64,000 nucleotides of DNA, from the NCBI RefSeq assembly GCF_001039355.2, contig NW_019773514.1, forward strand, positions 149,843 to 213,842, in the 5' to 3' direction. Positions within the stretch are counted from its first letter, which is position 1. Every line of letters begins with the position of its first letter. The DNA comes from Lingula anatina. Its lineage: Eukaryota; Brachiopoda; Lingulata; Lingulida; Lingulidae. A model generated the notes under the pieces. It worked only from the letters and a program-made list of their open reading frames with translations. It did no database searches and was not told the DNA's origin. The translations under genes were made by a program, and so were the position numbers. This document shows positions 11,141 through 23,008 of the stretch, one piece after another.

Positions 11141-13398
11141 ATGTCATCAAGTAAGTTTTACCTTAGGGCTGCAATAAACTAAGAGAGAATTGAATCTCTG
11201 TGTATAAACGATTCTACAATGTAATTATACTCAACGTGGAATCTGATTTCATTGATGACTATCCCGGACAAATTGATATTCGACGACTTGTTTTTTACAA
11301 AATGGATACGAGTACTCGAGTTTTGTTGAGCATATCATAATGATAATCAACTAAAACAAGTTCTAAAGCAAAAGCCAAGGTATATTTCCTAACAATATGC
11401 ATCGTACGGATTGTAAACAACGCGGTGACTAACGGTCGTACTACAGAGTATATCTTGCTAAATCGGTGTCATATGTTTTAATTTCTTTCAGAGAAAGATA
11501 TGCCTCAACAGCCTCAAGGACCCCCTCCTCCATACCCCTACATGGTAAGATATGGGAAAAAAATAGACACGGGAAAACGATATTGACGGCCTAGCTATAT
11601 CTCAAAAACTAATTGACTGGTCGTGTTTGGTATCAGATTTTTGCAGTCACACCCTCCCTATTACTGAATTTGAATATACTGTTAATATACGCAGGCATCG
11701 AGGGGTGCATGTGCATTTTTCATTTACAAGTCGGTGACCGCACACCACATGGGCGTAACTAGGCATACGCACGGGTGCACTGTGCGTACAATTTTTTGGC
11801 CAACCATGATATTATTTTATATAAATTTAGTGTATTTTTCACGGAATATAAAAGAAAATCCCCTGCTATTAAAGTCACCTGTATGTACAAATCCTCTGTA
11901 TCAATTGTATAGGCACAATTGTTCTGATTCACCCCCGGTCTTAATCGTCCATCTAACTGAAACTTCCTTTGCCTCTTAATTGAAGGGTTCAGTGGCCCTC
12001 AACGCTTCTGTACCCGCGTTCTTGAGAAGATCGAACGCATTCTCCCNTTAATTGAAGGGTTCAGTGGCCCTCAACTCTTCTGTACCCTCTTTCTTGAGAA
12101 TATCGAACGCATTCTCCCTGGCGATATTTATCTCAGGTAAAAATGTGCCGAAGTGTTATTTTCAAAGAGCAGCTCCCGCAACCCTGGGGGCACTAGATAA
12201 AATCTGAACACCAGGTTTAAGGAGCTAGAGAAACAAAGGAAGAAATTTTCCTGCAAAGCTTCAAAGAATTTTGACACGGACTTGACCCAGCTTAGTTCAA
12301 CTCAGAGGTGGATCCAGGATTATTCGAAGGGGGTTCCACATATGCGAAGCTAGCCTCCTTTTAAATAAATATACCGTTCTGGGTAATAAGAATATTGAAA
12401 CTTTTTTAATTGCGAGAATATTTCTGACTAAATGATGATTTTATTATTAATGGAAATTAAGCTGCGATGTGTGGTACATATGCTGTAATTACGCTGTCCG
12501 TCATCTCTTGCGTTAGTCTACATTTTGCTGGGAATTTTAAAAATCTGTGCGTACAATTTTTAAAGGTCTGGTTACGCCCCTGCACCATACGGCTGCATGC
12601 ATGATAAGATCAGTGATATTGTCGGCGGGGCTTGCAAAGTCTTCACTGGAATTACCTATAGGTCTGATCTTGAACCGTTTTGATATATCTCGTCTATTGC
12701 AGCAGCCTTTTGGCGTAGTTTTCAGGATTTGAGCATGAGTAACTATATATGAATTGGCATCGTGAGATAAGTAATTGACATGGCAATGTTTTATCTCTAT
12801 AAGCATCTGAAACATCAGCCCAGTCATTTGTTTCAAAATACTCTCGCATTTTTGGAACCCAATTTTTTCAGAGTAAACATGATATCGATGGTTTCAATTC
12901 GTTTCATTAGCCTCAGCAGCCAAATCAGTATGGTCACCCACAGACCCTACCGGTCTACATGGGACAATATGACGCTGGGGCAAGATTTGGAGCCGGAGCT
13001 ACGACCAATATACCAGTATGTATCCTCTCCACCTCTCTCCCTCTCTCTCTCTCTCATTTTTATCTAAATTTCATATCTTTTCTATTTAAAATCCATTAAA
13101 ACCCCGGTATAAGAATCACCAAGAATATAATAGCATACACTTGTAGTTATGCCATTATAAAATATGACACAATTAGATTAAAAAGAAATAAATTACCAGT
13201 CCTTAATGGACACAATAGACATATTCGCATAAAGTACGTATAGGCTTCTTGATGTTTACAATACTTTCACTTTCATTTTAGCCCCCTCCTCCAGGTTGTG
13301 CTCCGAACGCAGCGCAAATGGCAGCCGCTCAGGGGTATAATGTCACTGTGACCAAGAAAAAGGGCCGCTCGGATGGAGGATTCACGATCTCAGATTAA
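11141..13398 (+). CDS. DAZAP2: DAZ-associated protein 2 (DAZAP2) homologue
   Basis: Four exons: 11141-11150, 11492-11544, 12917-13015 and 13282-13398, joined through GT-AG introns with matching phases, giving 92 residues. The C-terminal half carries the family signature: a YDAGARFGAGAT block, then NIPPPPPGCAPNAAQMA, then VTVTKKKGRSDGGFTISD. The N-terminus is proline- and glutamine-rich with PPPPYPY, a PPxY-type motif of the kind bound by WW domains. In vertebrates DAZAP2 is a small adaptor that binds RNA-binding proteins, ubiquitin ligases and signalling proteins in nucleus and cytoplasm. That role is carried over from the family. At 92 residues it is much shorter than the vertebrate protein (168). 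An exon could be hidden near the assembly gap in intron 2, though exons 2 and 3 already join in phase 0. Exon 3 begins at a CAGCAG acceptor pair. Confidence 0.93.
11750..12576. mobile_element. about 830-bp element inserted in repeat B, DAZAP2 intron 2
   Basis: The left end starts GGGCGTAACTAGGC and the right end carries the inverted match GTCTGGTTACGCCCC. GTGCGTACAATTTTT lies near both ends. The flanks (GTCGGTGACCGCACACCACA before, ACCATACGGCTGC after) together reconstitute the start of repeat B as seen at 9822. This indicates insertion into an older repeat. The element contains the N at 12047, so its true length is uncertain. No transposase is visible. Confidence 0.5.
11976..12118. repeat. 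71-bp direct repeat meeting at an N (12047), likely an assembly join
   Basis: Bases 11976-12046 and 12048-12118 are the same 71-bp sequence with four mismatches. The single N lies exactly between them. The left copy ends at the N and the right copy begins just after it, as expected when two overlapping contig ends are placed side by side without being merged. Confidence 0.85.
12577..12825 (+). repeat. dispersed repeat B, copy 2
   Basis: Diverged paralogue of 9822-10232, within DAZAP2 intron 2. It shares in order GGAATTAC, CTTGAACC, GCAGCAGC, TTGACATGGCAATGTTTT and AACATCAGCC. It lacks the foldback element present in copy 1. Its left end is split off to about 11724-11749 by the element inserted at 11750-12576. 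Confidence 0.5.
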
Positions 13399-14693
13399 AC
13401 AAAGGCTTGAGAAAGAATGTGTTAAGTCCAATTTGAAAGACGTCTCCACTCTGAGCTTCTCACTTCTTCATTTCCTAATACGATATCCGACTAACTGGCG
13501 TTGATTACAGAAGTTAATTTCGTAGTGGACTTGAATACTCCGGGTCTGTCCAATGCTAGTCAGCTAAAATGATACAGGATGCGGAAACAGACATTTGAAT
13601 GGTAAAACGCCGCTTCTGGCTATCGTAGGACTATTGACGGCACATTCTTAAAATAAAGAGTGACAAAAAGAAAGGAACTAGCAACAGCCGCCATATAAAT
13701 ATATGCTAATATGCTCCTTGGCTTGAGTGGGTCATTGACGTCGGTAAAATTGGTCATGAACTAGAATAGAAAGAATTATAATATACGGACGTATTGGAAT
13801 AGACGTGAATAGAATTGAATACGGAAACAACTACAGATAGAACCTATACATGCAACTGCAAAATCAGTGATTAATCGAACTCTCTGTTCATTTGTTATAT
13901 ATAGTTTACAAGCATACCACTCCGAATATGCCATGCGCCTGTATAGTAATAATAGTAAGCCTAACTACAAACGCTGACATCATGTCTGATGACATTCCAG
14001 ATAGACCCTATATTCGTTAACATCCTTTGGTATCAAAAATATAAAATATAAGTAATACTTAAAGTCCTCTCAACAGTTACTAATTTTATCTGTGTTAATT
14101 GTTTTATAAGAATCACCTACTATATATCATCCATTTTTTTCACTCGGAGTAACAAGTTGTTGCGAACGATTTTTTTTTCATCGGAGTATTTGTGATAAAT
14201 ATGTGGGTTTTGTAGAGGTATTGTAATGTTATGTGTACACGTGGAATAAAATAGAAAGATGCATAATCTAGTTACATACGTTGTCATATTTTTTCAATTT
14301 TCTTAAACGGGCTTGAAGAGTTTGACAAGTTCAGGAATTGATCAATTAAGGCGCTATTTTCCTTCCACTTTCTTTTTTCTTTTTTTTTCTTTTTACACAT
14401 TCTTGTAGGTAGGCCTAGTGACACATTAGGCTTGATCGGAAGTAAGAAACAGGATAATTTAAACTAAATCAATAATGACTGATTGGTGAATCTGTCAATA
14501 GGATATTTTGAATCAGTGTTTTTATTTGCTGTCATATTGGTTCCCCATTTACCATATTAATTTCGTTGTCGAACTTTTCTTGAATGTGTAGCTTACAAAT
14601 GCGACAGGTGCCTTCTCAGTTGTCTCATCTAACACAATGTACTTTGGTCCAATGACAGAGTGGAAACTGCTTGAGTGCGGCCCTTTTACCAAA
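13399..14693. other. DAZAP2 3' UTR and EIF3F upstream region
   Basis: No additional coding exon was seen. The stretch covers the DAZAP2 3' UTR, two AATAAA signals and about 440 bases before the EIF3F start. An in-frame upstream ATG for EIF3F lies at 14637. I saw no TATA box close to it. Confidence 0.5.
13652..13657 (+). terminator. candidate poly(A) signal of DAZAP2
   Basis: AATAAA lies 254 bases after the DAZAP2 stop codon. A second AATAAA at 14245-14250 could serve a longer 3' UTR. Confidence 0.45.
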
Positions 14694-17600
14694 ATGGCCG
14701 GCAGCCTCGTGTGTCGGGTTCATCCCGTTGTTTTATTCAGTATTGTTGACTCGTATGAGAGGAGAAATGAAGATGCAAGGAGAGTGATTGGCACATTATT
14801 AGGTAACGTATCTTTTAGCTGAAAGTCATGTAGATTAACATGATGTGAGTAGAGGTATTTTAGTTGGAAAATACTGGCATATGGGAACTTTTTCTTTTTT
14901 AGTAATTTGCTTTGCTTCAACTGTTTGTTGTTTGATTAACAAACAACACATTTGTCAGCGAACCAAAGTGGGTTTGTTTCATATATCAACGGCTCTTGTT
15001 ACGTTACATATACGTTTGCCTGAATATATTAAACTTAAAAGTTTTGCCCATGTTGCATGCATATGATGCAGATGTATTCGAGTGATCAGTCCGTGTGGTA
15101 CTTTTTAAGACCAATACAAAGCGTCAACCCCCCTTCCCACTACTTCCAACTTCATGCGAACATTTAATTGATTTTTTCAGGAACTTTGGACAAAGGTGCT
15201 GTGGAAGTAACAAATTGTTTTACAGTGCCACATAACGAATCAGAAGATGAGGTGAGTTCTAAACTTTTTCTTTTACACAGTCGCCAGCTCAGAAGTAGTC
15301 AACTTAAGGCAATAGAGGACCACAGACAGGCTATTCTTGGGCTGTCTTGTAAACATAACTTTCATTACATCAACAACAGAATGCAACAGTGATATCAAGG
15401 TTTTGTTCTACAGATAAAACTGATCTTCGGGGAAATATCTGTGCAGTTATTCTCAGTGTGACTACACTACACTCCTCCCCCCCAAATAAAGTGAACCCGA
15501 GTGGCTAAACTCACTTATTCTTGTGATAACTACAGTCTAACTAGTAGTGATACACAAAGGAGGCTGACACACCCTGATCAGGGGCATGAACAACTTACCA
15601 TTAAATTTCCACTGTCTGGACTCCTATGCAAACTTCAAAAAGCTCCTAGTCTGTCACTACAATCTGTACCAATTGGATTTACCCAGTAGGAAGAACGTAG
15701 GAATATTGGCGTAGTGAAGAATATACACAAAGGGGATGTTGAATCTACGGAGTTGTCTCTATAGCGAGGTCGCTCAGTGGAATGGCTGAGTAAAGACTGC
15801 TCTCAAATTTTCCGCTGTCTGTTTCATACTGCTAGGTGGCGCAACATCATATTAATAGGTGGCGCTATATCCAATACAATCCACAACCTTAATCACAACA
15901 AAACTTTCAAAACTAGAAAAATTAGAATATCGTTGTGATTTCATAAGTTTGTGACATAATCTTAAAGATCAAAGACACTATTAATTTTTACAACATGAAT
16001 TTCAGTGATTGCAGTTTTTAAAAATGCTTGTTATTATGTTTACTTGTACCCTTGAAGTAGAAGGTTCGAATTAATGTGTTTGTGTATGTGTGTTTTTCAG
16101 GTTGCAGTTGATATTGAATTTGCAAGGAATATGTACGAGTTACATAAGAAAGTTAATCCAGGGGAAGTTATAGTTGGATGGTGAGTGAATTTTTTTATAA
16201 TCACAGCAGCACTCAGATGGTCACAAATATATTTTAAAGTTGTAAGTCTTTTTTTTTCAAATGCAGAACTAATTTTATCATCAACTCTCAAGTTTACAAA
16301 GGTAGACATGAATTAATGCTGAAAGAAAGATAATGTTTATCTTTGTTAGTTGGTCTGTCAAAGCTAAAGTAAGGGTGAAAATGCAGAAGCATTAGCTTTT
16401 GGATCTGCAACTTTTATTGGTCTGAACACTTCTTCCAATACCAATAAACACTGCTTCACTTTTTACATCATTTAACTCACTTTTATCAATTTCAACAAGC
16501 AACGAAAAACGTTCATTATGGGAAGAGTTCTCTTGTATTTCAGGTACTCGACTGGTTCTGAAGTTACGGAACACTCCGTATTGATACATGAATACTATGC
16601 CAGAGAGGCTAAGAACCCTATCCATCTCACAGTGGATACAACACTCAGGGGAAACAAGATGGGGATCAAGGCTTTCTTGAGGTGATTAATTATTAAAAAG
16701 ATAAATATTTCAAAAGATGCAACAAGGTTTTACATTTACCATGAGGCCTGTGACAGAAATGTTCTGTTTTAATTGTCTTAAAGATATTGATAAAGTATTG
16801 AAATGAAATGAAATTGAACGAAAAAAATCATGATGAAAACTTTTAATTTAAGAATATTGCTACAGCAATTAAATTTCTAGCATCTTATGGTCTGTCTGAT
16901 GCAAAGCATGCCCCATTCCATTTATGTGAGAGATTGAAAAATTGCTCTTATAATCAATTATAATGTTATTGTGTTTTTTTTCAGTTCTTCTATGGGTGTC
17001 CCTGGGAAGACAATGGGTACAGTGTTCACACCAATCCCAGTGGATATAGCATTCTATGAGCCAGAAAGGGTAGGAGGTAGGGACAAATAAGGCTGTACTA
17101 GCAATTAATTATTTACTATAAAAAGAGAAGTTTATATATTTGTTATTTATTATTTCTTTTAACTTGGGGTAAAAAATAAATGTATGAAAAGTAATAAAGA
17201 AATGAGATGCAAGTAGATATTTGAGTGAGGTATAATTTTGAAGTTGAAATTGAGAATTTTCTTGGATTTCACTATGAGTGAAGAGTTTTTTCCAAAATTT
17301 TTTTATTAGTAATTTTTAGAGCCTCACTTAAAGAGAAGTATAAAATCCCCCAATGCATTTATAGATCCTATCTGTCCTCCATTTAAAAAAAATTAACTTT
17401 CATTGTGAATTCCAGTTGAGTTTGTCCAGCAAGGTAAAAATAACCCTAAGAGAACTGTTTCCATGACAACAGATCTGAACCAGGTGACAAATGCATGCAA
17501 CTCCATGCAGGAAATGTTATCTGTCACCATAAAATATGTGGATGATGTCTTGGTAAGTGACAGAGGTTAAAATTCATGTGATATGACAAACTTGAACATG

Positions 17601-18443
17601 CCTTCTTATCTCTGATATAGAATACAATCTCACATTTCAGGCTCTTTTAGAAAAACATTTTCACTGACAATTGTCTCTTTTTGTTGTCACATGCAGAGAT
17701 GGCAAAAATTACTTTTTTTTTCATTGTTATTTGGTTTTCAACCAAGTAATGATCTCTTTCCCATATATTAAGGGCTTTAAATTCATGAAGCTTATTGCCG
17801 TGCTTTGTTTGATAAAAACATGATTTTATCACTATTTTCCTCACCTTCAGGCAGGTAAAATTCCAGCAGATGCCACAGTCGGCAGATTCCTAATGGATTT
17901 GGTGAACACAGTACCCAAGATTGATGCAGAGCAGTTTGAGGAAATGCTGAATTCCAACATGAAGGTAATTTGCCGTATTTATTGCGACACGCATGTCCCA
18001 TGCCTGTGCTATAAAGATGATTTAATTTTTGTGTCAAGTTTAGACTGTGAAAATAAGATAAAGGATTGAGATAGCCATCACTGTTGTTACTAGTTGCCTG
18101 TGCCGTATGCCCCATGGGTTCATTCTTAAAGGTCGGCATTTTAAATTTGATCAGAACCTTGTTTTCTCAGGCATATTTAAACTATTTACCATGATGCCAA
18201 TCTTTCAGTTGAATTGCGAAATGAGAAGACCATACTAAAATATATTTTCAGTTACATGCGACTTGTTGAAATTTAATTCCTGAAGTCAAATTAGATAAAA
18301 TGGTTCTGTAGATATAAAACAATCATCCTGATATGCATTATCTGTAACTACGTATGTGATTTCAGGATCTACTGATGGTGGTTTACCTGTCCAACCTGAC
18401 CCGCACTCAGCTACAACTGAATGAAAAAATGAGCCTGTTATGA
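14694..18443 (+). CDS. EIF3F: eukaryotic translation initiation factor 3 subunit F (eIF3f)
   Basis: Eight exons: 14694-14802, 15181-15251, 16101-16180, 16544-16681, 16985-17076, 17416-17552, 17851-17964 and 18366-18443. All have GT-AG borders with closed phases, giving 272 residues. The N-terminal MPN domain runs from about residue 6 ([20 protein letters not shown]), through [17 protein letters not shown] and [20 protein letters not shown], to [21 protein letters not shown] full JAMM zinc motif is not apparent, as in eIF3f generally. The C-terminal region contains [15 protein letters not shown] and [16 protein letters not shown], typical of eIF3f. It is a subunit of the eIF3 complex, which binds the 40S ribosome in translation initiation. 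I chose the start at 14694 (AAAATGG) because it matches the short N-terminus of invertebrate eIF3f. The upstream in-frame ATG at 14637 would add 19 residues. The mammalian alanine/proline-rich extension is absent. Confidence 0.96.
15834..15865 (+). promoter_or_regulatory. paired AGGTGGCGC motifs, CTCF-like
   Basis: Two direct copies of AGGTGGCGC at 15834-15842 and 15857-15865, 23 bases apart, in EIF3F intron 2. The core resembles the binding core reported for animal CTCF. Function is inferred only. They could equally be chance or part of a repeat. Confidence 0.3.
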
Positions 18444-20701
18444 GATGCCCTGTTACAGTCTTATTATTCCAACCGTCATTTGACTCTTATGAAGAAGTGC
18501 TCAGCACAACAAATAGCCACACCATTGGGCCAAAAAAGCTCAACTTGTGTGCATAGGCTTCTGTCAGGAAACTGGCTTGGTATAAATACATTTCACATGT
18601 CAAACCTTATAAACTGGTAAATACCTGTGTGATTTTATGGCTACTAGATGGGGCCAGCTGTTGGACAGAACTGATATTGGGACCTTAAAGATTCAGTTAC
18701 TACAAGAATGATGGCCGATGGATATCTAATGTCAGGATTTGGAAATGAGCTAATAGCTGGAGAATAATAGCAGAATTGAGACTTCGCCTAAAGCCATTCA
18801 CTTTGTGATTGGGTTCTGGTGTTGACATCATTGTCTATAATAGTAACAAACTTAGAAGTACTGCAAAATAACATGCAATGGTCATTTCGTACTCCTGTTT
18901 AGGATGATACTTGCTGATATTGTGGAGATTAACTAGAAACAACAGCAGAAACATTGACATACTTAGTATGGGTTGTAATGCTGCCAAGATAAAAGTTGTT
19001 CCATCTCATAACTTCAGTTTCATTTTTACTTTTGTGGCATTTAGAATTATTCTTATTCAGTCGAGAATGTATTTATATTTAAATATGATAAACAAATAAA
19101 AAGATGATACAATTTTTTTTTATTTCTTTTATTATTTCTTGTATGTTTATATATGTTTACAAATAAAGTAATAATAATAGTTTTAACAAAGATAATAACA
19201 AACAAAAAGAAAGAAGACTGAAATGAAACAAAAATATTGGCAAGAAGAGGATTCTAGTGTGAGATGAGAAAAAAATCGGTCTGCTGAAAAACAGCCTGTC
19301 ACAGAGTTTGAATGTCATGTTTTCAAATATTTGCACCAAAGTGGTTCACTTAAAGGTACAATAACACAAAATGTAGCGACCACAAGCTGTTATCTACTAC
19401 TGCACTTACAGGACTGTACATTGCTGTGTGAATATTCTACATACAGATCTACAACCATTGCAATCAATTTTAAAAAAATTGCTCAATTAACATATCAGTA
19501 AAGGTCCATCAAGTATTGAAGATACCTTTCACGTGTTTGTAACCATTGTGTGTGATACAGGACCTCTGTACTGGTCTCTGGATGACCAATAACAAAACTG
19601 ACCCAGAACATCTTCCTTGGATGACTAACATACAATAACAAATAGTGTGTAGTAGAATTGCTCTAATGCAATAAAAACTAAAGATAAAATGATTTTAATG
19701 CACTAAAGATGGAAAGTGATTGTATTCAGGAATTAAACTTTTTGAATGAGATATATTTAAGTGACCACTACAAAATATGGCAGATGAGTGTAACACTGCT
19801 ACTGATTTGAAACCCAGGAAAGGAATGACAAAAATGTTGCAATTACTTCAACAATAAAAATCAACTGGTTTTTTTAATAAGGTGAAGTGTTGTGAAAATG
19901 TGCTATCAGTAATTGTAAGTTATAAGAAACAGATAATTATAAGATCCTGACCTTAATAATTATGTACTAAAATGGGTTTACACCAACTAGTAAATATCAC
20001 GTTTTACTTTCATACTGCTATTGATAAGCAACACATCTGTAAAGTAAATGTTACACAGCATTTATTGGGGTGTGCACTGATAATAGGCAAGATCCTACTC
20101 CTCATTAATCCAAGGGGGAAAAAGACATCGATTTCAGATGTGTATATCTTGAACCTGGCAGAAATGCTATGGTCTTTTAATTAATAGGATTTTAGGGACA
20201 TACAGCCCTCTTAAATATACCTTTCAAAGTTGCATTGATAAGTTGCTTAAATATGAAGCCAATAAATATATACTCTACACCAACTTGGTGACCTACAAAA
20301 TTCTCATTCAGTTTTCAAACAAGTTTTCAGTGACAACTGAAACTGCAAATTATCACTAACAAACCGAATCAAGCATGGGTTGGCCAATACACCTTTCCAA
20401 ATAAATTAGGTTTAAAACTGCTCCCTTACCTACCATAGGCCATGACTAATTCTCTATCTGTGCACCTTTACACATGCACTCATTTTCCCTAGCAAAATCT
20501 TTTAATCGCCCATGAATTACTATATGTAAAATATTTAAGCTCCAGCAGAAAAAATTCAGAAAAAAGAAACATGTAACCTTCACACACTAAATGTAAATTT
20601 TAGCACCTTACATTTCACAAATCAAACTATAACGAAAGAACAAACCCCTCTTCTTCACTTTTCACCAAATTAATTAAAGTCCTTTTACAATAAATATGTC
20701 C
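18444..20701. other. EIF3F 3' UTR and downstream DNA, duplication copy 1
   Basis: No coding exon was seen. AATAAA signals at 19095-19100 and 19162-19167 are candidates for EIF3F polyadenylation. The whole stretch is part of the left copy of the 4.5-kb duplication, and open frames here are not conserved between the two copies. Confidence 0.6.
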
Positions 20702-20702
20702 N
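20702..20702. other. single N: contig join
   Basis: An unresolved base lying exactly at the junction of the two 4.5-kb copies. Together with the N at 12047 it is one of only two ambiguous bases in the window. Both sit at the junction of a direct repeat. Confidence 0.9.
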
Positions 20703-21056
20703 AATCACAGCAGCACTCAGATGGTCACAAATATATTTTAAAGTTGTAAGTCTTTTTTTTTTCAAATGCAGAACTAATTTTATCATCAACTCTCAAGTTT
20801 ACAAAGGTAGACATGAATTAATGCTGAAAGAAAGATAATGTTTAACTTCGTTAGTTGGTCTGTCAAAGCTCAAAGCTAAAGTAAGGGTGAAAATGCAGAA
20901 GCATTAGCTTTTGGATCTTCAATCTTTTATTGGTCTGAACACTTCTTCCAATATCAATAAACACTGCTTCACTATTTACATCATTCAAGTCACTTTTATC
21001 AATTTCAACAAGCAATGAAAAACATTCATTATGGGAAGAGTTCTCTTATATTCCAG

Positions 21057-21354
21057 GTACTCGACTGGTTCTGAAGTTACGGAACACTCCGTATTGATAC
21101 ATGAATACTATGCCAGAGAGGCTAAGAACCCTATCCATCTCACAGTGGATACAACACTCAGGGGAAACAAGATGGGGATCAAGGCTTTCTTGAGGTGATT
21201 AATTATTAAAAAGATAAAAGATTTCAAAAGATGCAACAAGGTTTTACATTTACCATGGAAAGGCCTTTGACAGAAATGTTCTGTTTTAATTGTCTTAAAG
21301 ATATTGATAAAGTATTGAAATGAAATTGAAATGGTGAATGTGATCGTTTTTGCA

Positions 21355-21389
<35 letters not shown>

Positions 21390-23008
21390 GATGAAAACTT
21401 TTAATTTAAGAATATTGCTACAACAATTATATTTCTAGCATCATGTGGTCTATCTCATGCAAAGCATGCCCCGTTCCGTTTATGTGAGAGATTGAAAAAT
21501 TGCTCTTATAATCAATTATAATGTTTTTTTTTGTGTTTTTTCAGTTCTTCTATGGGTGTCCCTGGGAAGACAATGGGAACAGTGTTCACACCAATCCCAG
21601 TGGATATAGCATTCTATGAGCCAGAGAGGGTAGGAGGTAGGGAAAAACAGGGCTGTACTAGCAGTTAATTATTTACTATAAAAAGAGAAGTTTATATATT
21701 TGTTATTTATTATTTCTTTTAACTTGGGGTAAAAAATAAATGTATGAAAAGTAATAAAGAAATGAGATGCAAGTAGATATTTGAGTGAGGTATAATTTTG
21801 AAGTTGAAATTGAGAATTTTCTTGGATTTCACTATGAGTGAAGAGTTTTTTTCCAAAATTTTTTTATTAGTAATTTTTAGAGCCTCACTTAAAGAGAAGT
21901 ATAAAATCCCCCAATGCATTTATAGATCTTATCTGTTCTCCATTTAAAAAAATTATTTTTCATTGTGAATTCCAGTTGAGTTTGTCCAGCAAGGTAAAAA
22001 TAACCCTAAGAGAACTGTTTCCATGACAACAGATCTGAACCAGGTGACAAATGCATGCAACTCCATGCAAGAAATGTTATCTGTCACCATAAAATATGTG
22101 GATGATGTCTTGGTAAGTGACACAGAGGTTAAAATTCACGTGATATGACAAACTTGAACATGCCTTCTTATCTCTGATATAGAATACAATCTCACATTTC
22201 AGGCTCTTTTAGAAAAACATTTTCACTGACTGTTGTGTCTCTTTTTGTTGTCACATGCAGAGATGGCAAAAATTACTTTTTTTTTTCATTGTTGTATTGG
22301 TTTTCAGCCAAGTAATGATCTCTTTCCCATATATTGAGGGCTTTAAATTCATGAAGCTTATTGCTGTGCCTTGTTTGATAAAACATGATTTTATCACTAT
22401 TTTCCTCACCTTCAGGCAGGTAAAATTCCAGCAGATGCCACAGTCGGCAGATTCCTAATGGATTTGGTGAACACAGTACCAAAGATTGATGCAGAGCAGT
22501 TTGAGGAAATGCTGAATTCCAACATGAAGGTAATTTGCCGTATTTATTGCGACACGCATGTCCCATGCCTGTGCTATAAAGATGATTTAATTTTTAGGTC
22601 AAGTTTAGACTGTGAAAATAAGATAAAGGATTGAGATAGCCATCACTGTTGTTACTAGTTGCCTGTGCCGTATGCCCCATGGGTTCATTCTTAAAGGTCG
22701 GCATTTTAAATTTGATCAGAACCTTGATTTCTCAGGCATATTTAAACTATTTACCATGGTACCAATCTTTCAGTTGAATTGCGAAATGAGAAGACCATAC
22801 TAAAATATATTTTCAGTTTAATGCGACTTATTGAAATTTAATTCCTGAAATCAAATTAGATAAAATGGTTCTGTAGATATAAAACAATTATCCTGATATG
22901 CATTATCTGTAATTACGTATGTGATTTCAGGATCTACTGATGGTGGTTTACCTGTCCAACCTGACCCGCACTCAGCTACAACTGAATGAAAAGATGAGTT
23001 TGTTATGA
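21057..23008 (+). CDS. EIF3F: EIF3F exons 4-8, second copy (probably the other allele)
   Basis: Exons 21057-21194, 21545-21636, 21976-22112, 22416-22529 and 22931-23008 repeat EIF3F exons 4 to 8 with intact splice sites and stop codon. There are seven nucleotide differences: GGT/GGA, GAA/GAG, CAG/CAA, CCC/CCA, AAA/AAG, AGC/AGT and CTG/TTG. All are silent, so the encoded 186-residue piece is identical. Exons 1 to 3 are absent, and the copy begins in intron 3 directly after an N. It therefore cannot be a free-standing gene as it stands. I read it as the second haplotype of the gene at 14694-18443 and would not count it as a paralogue. Confidence 0.9.
21355..21385. repeat. A-run present only in duplication copy 2
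   Basis: About 31 A residues plus roughly 30 preceding bases (ending TTTTTGCAC) are present here but absent from the matching place near 16825 in copy 1. This is an insertion-deletion difference between the two copies. Confidence 0.8.

Noticed and set aside
15765-15830. Possible tRNA-derived SINE (stretch with GCTCAGTGGAATGGCTGAG)
   Set aside because: It resembles an A box loosely, but there is no B box at the right distance and no cloverleaf.
17792-18139. Minus-strand 115-residue frame, repeated at 22273-22566
   Set aside because: It is the antisense of EIF3F exon 7 and its flanks. The repetition comes from the duplicated segment, not from selection on this frame.
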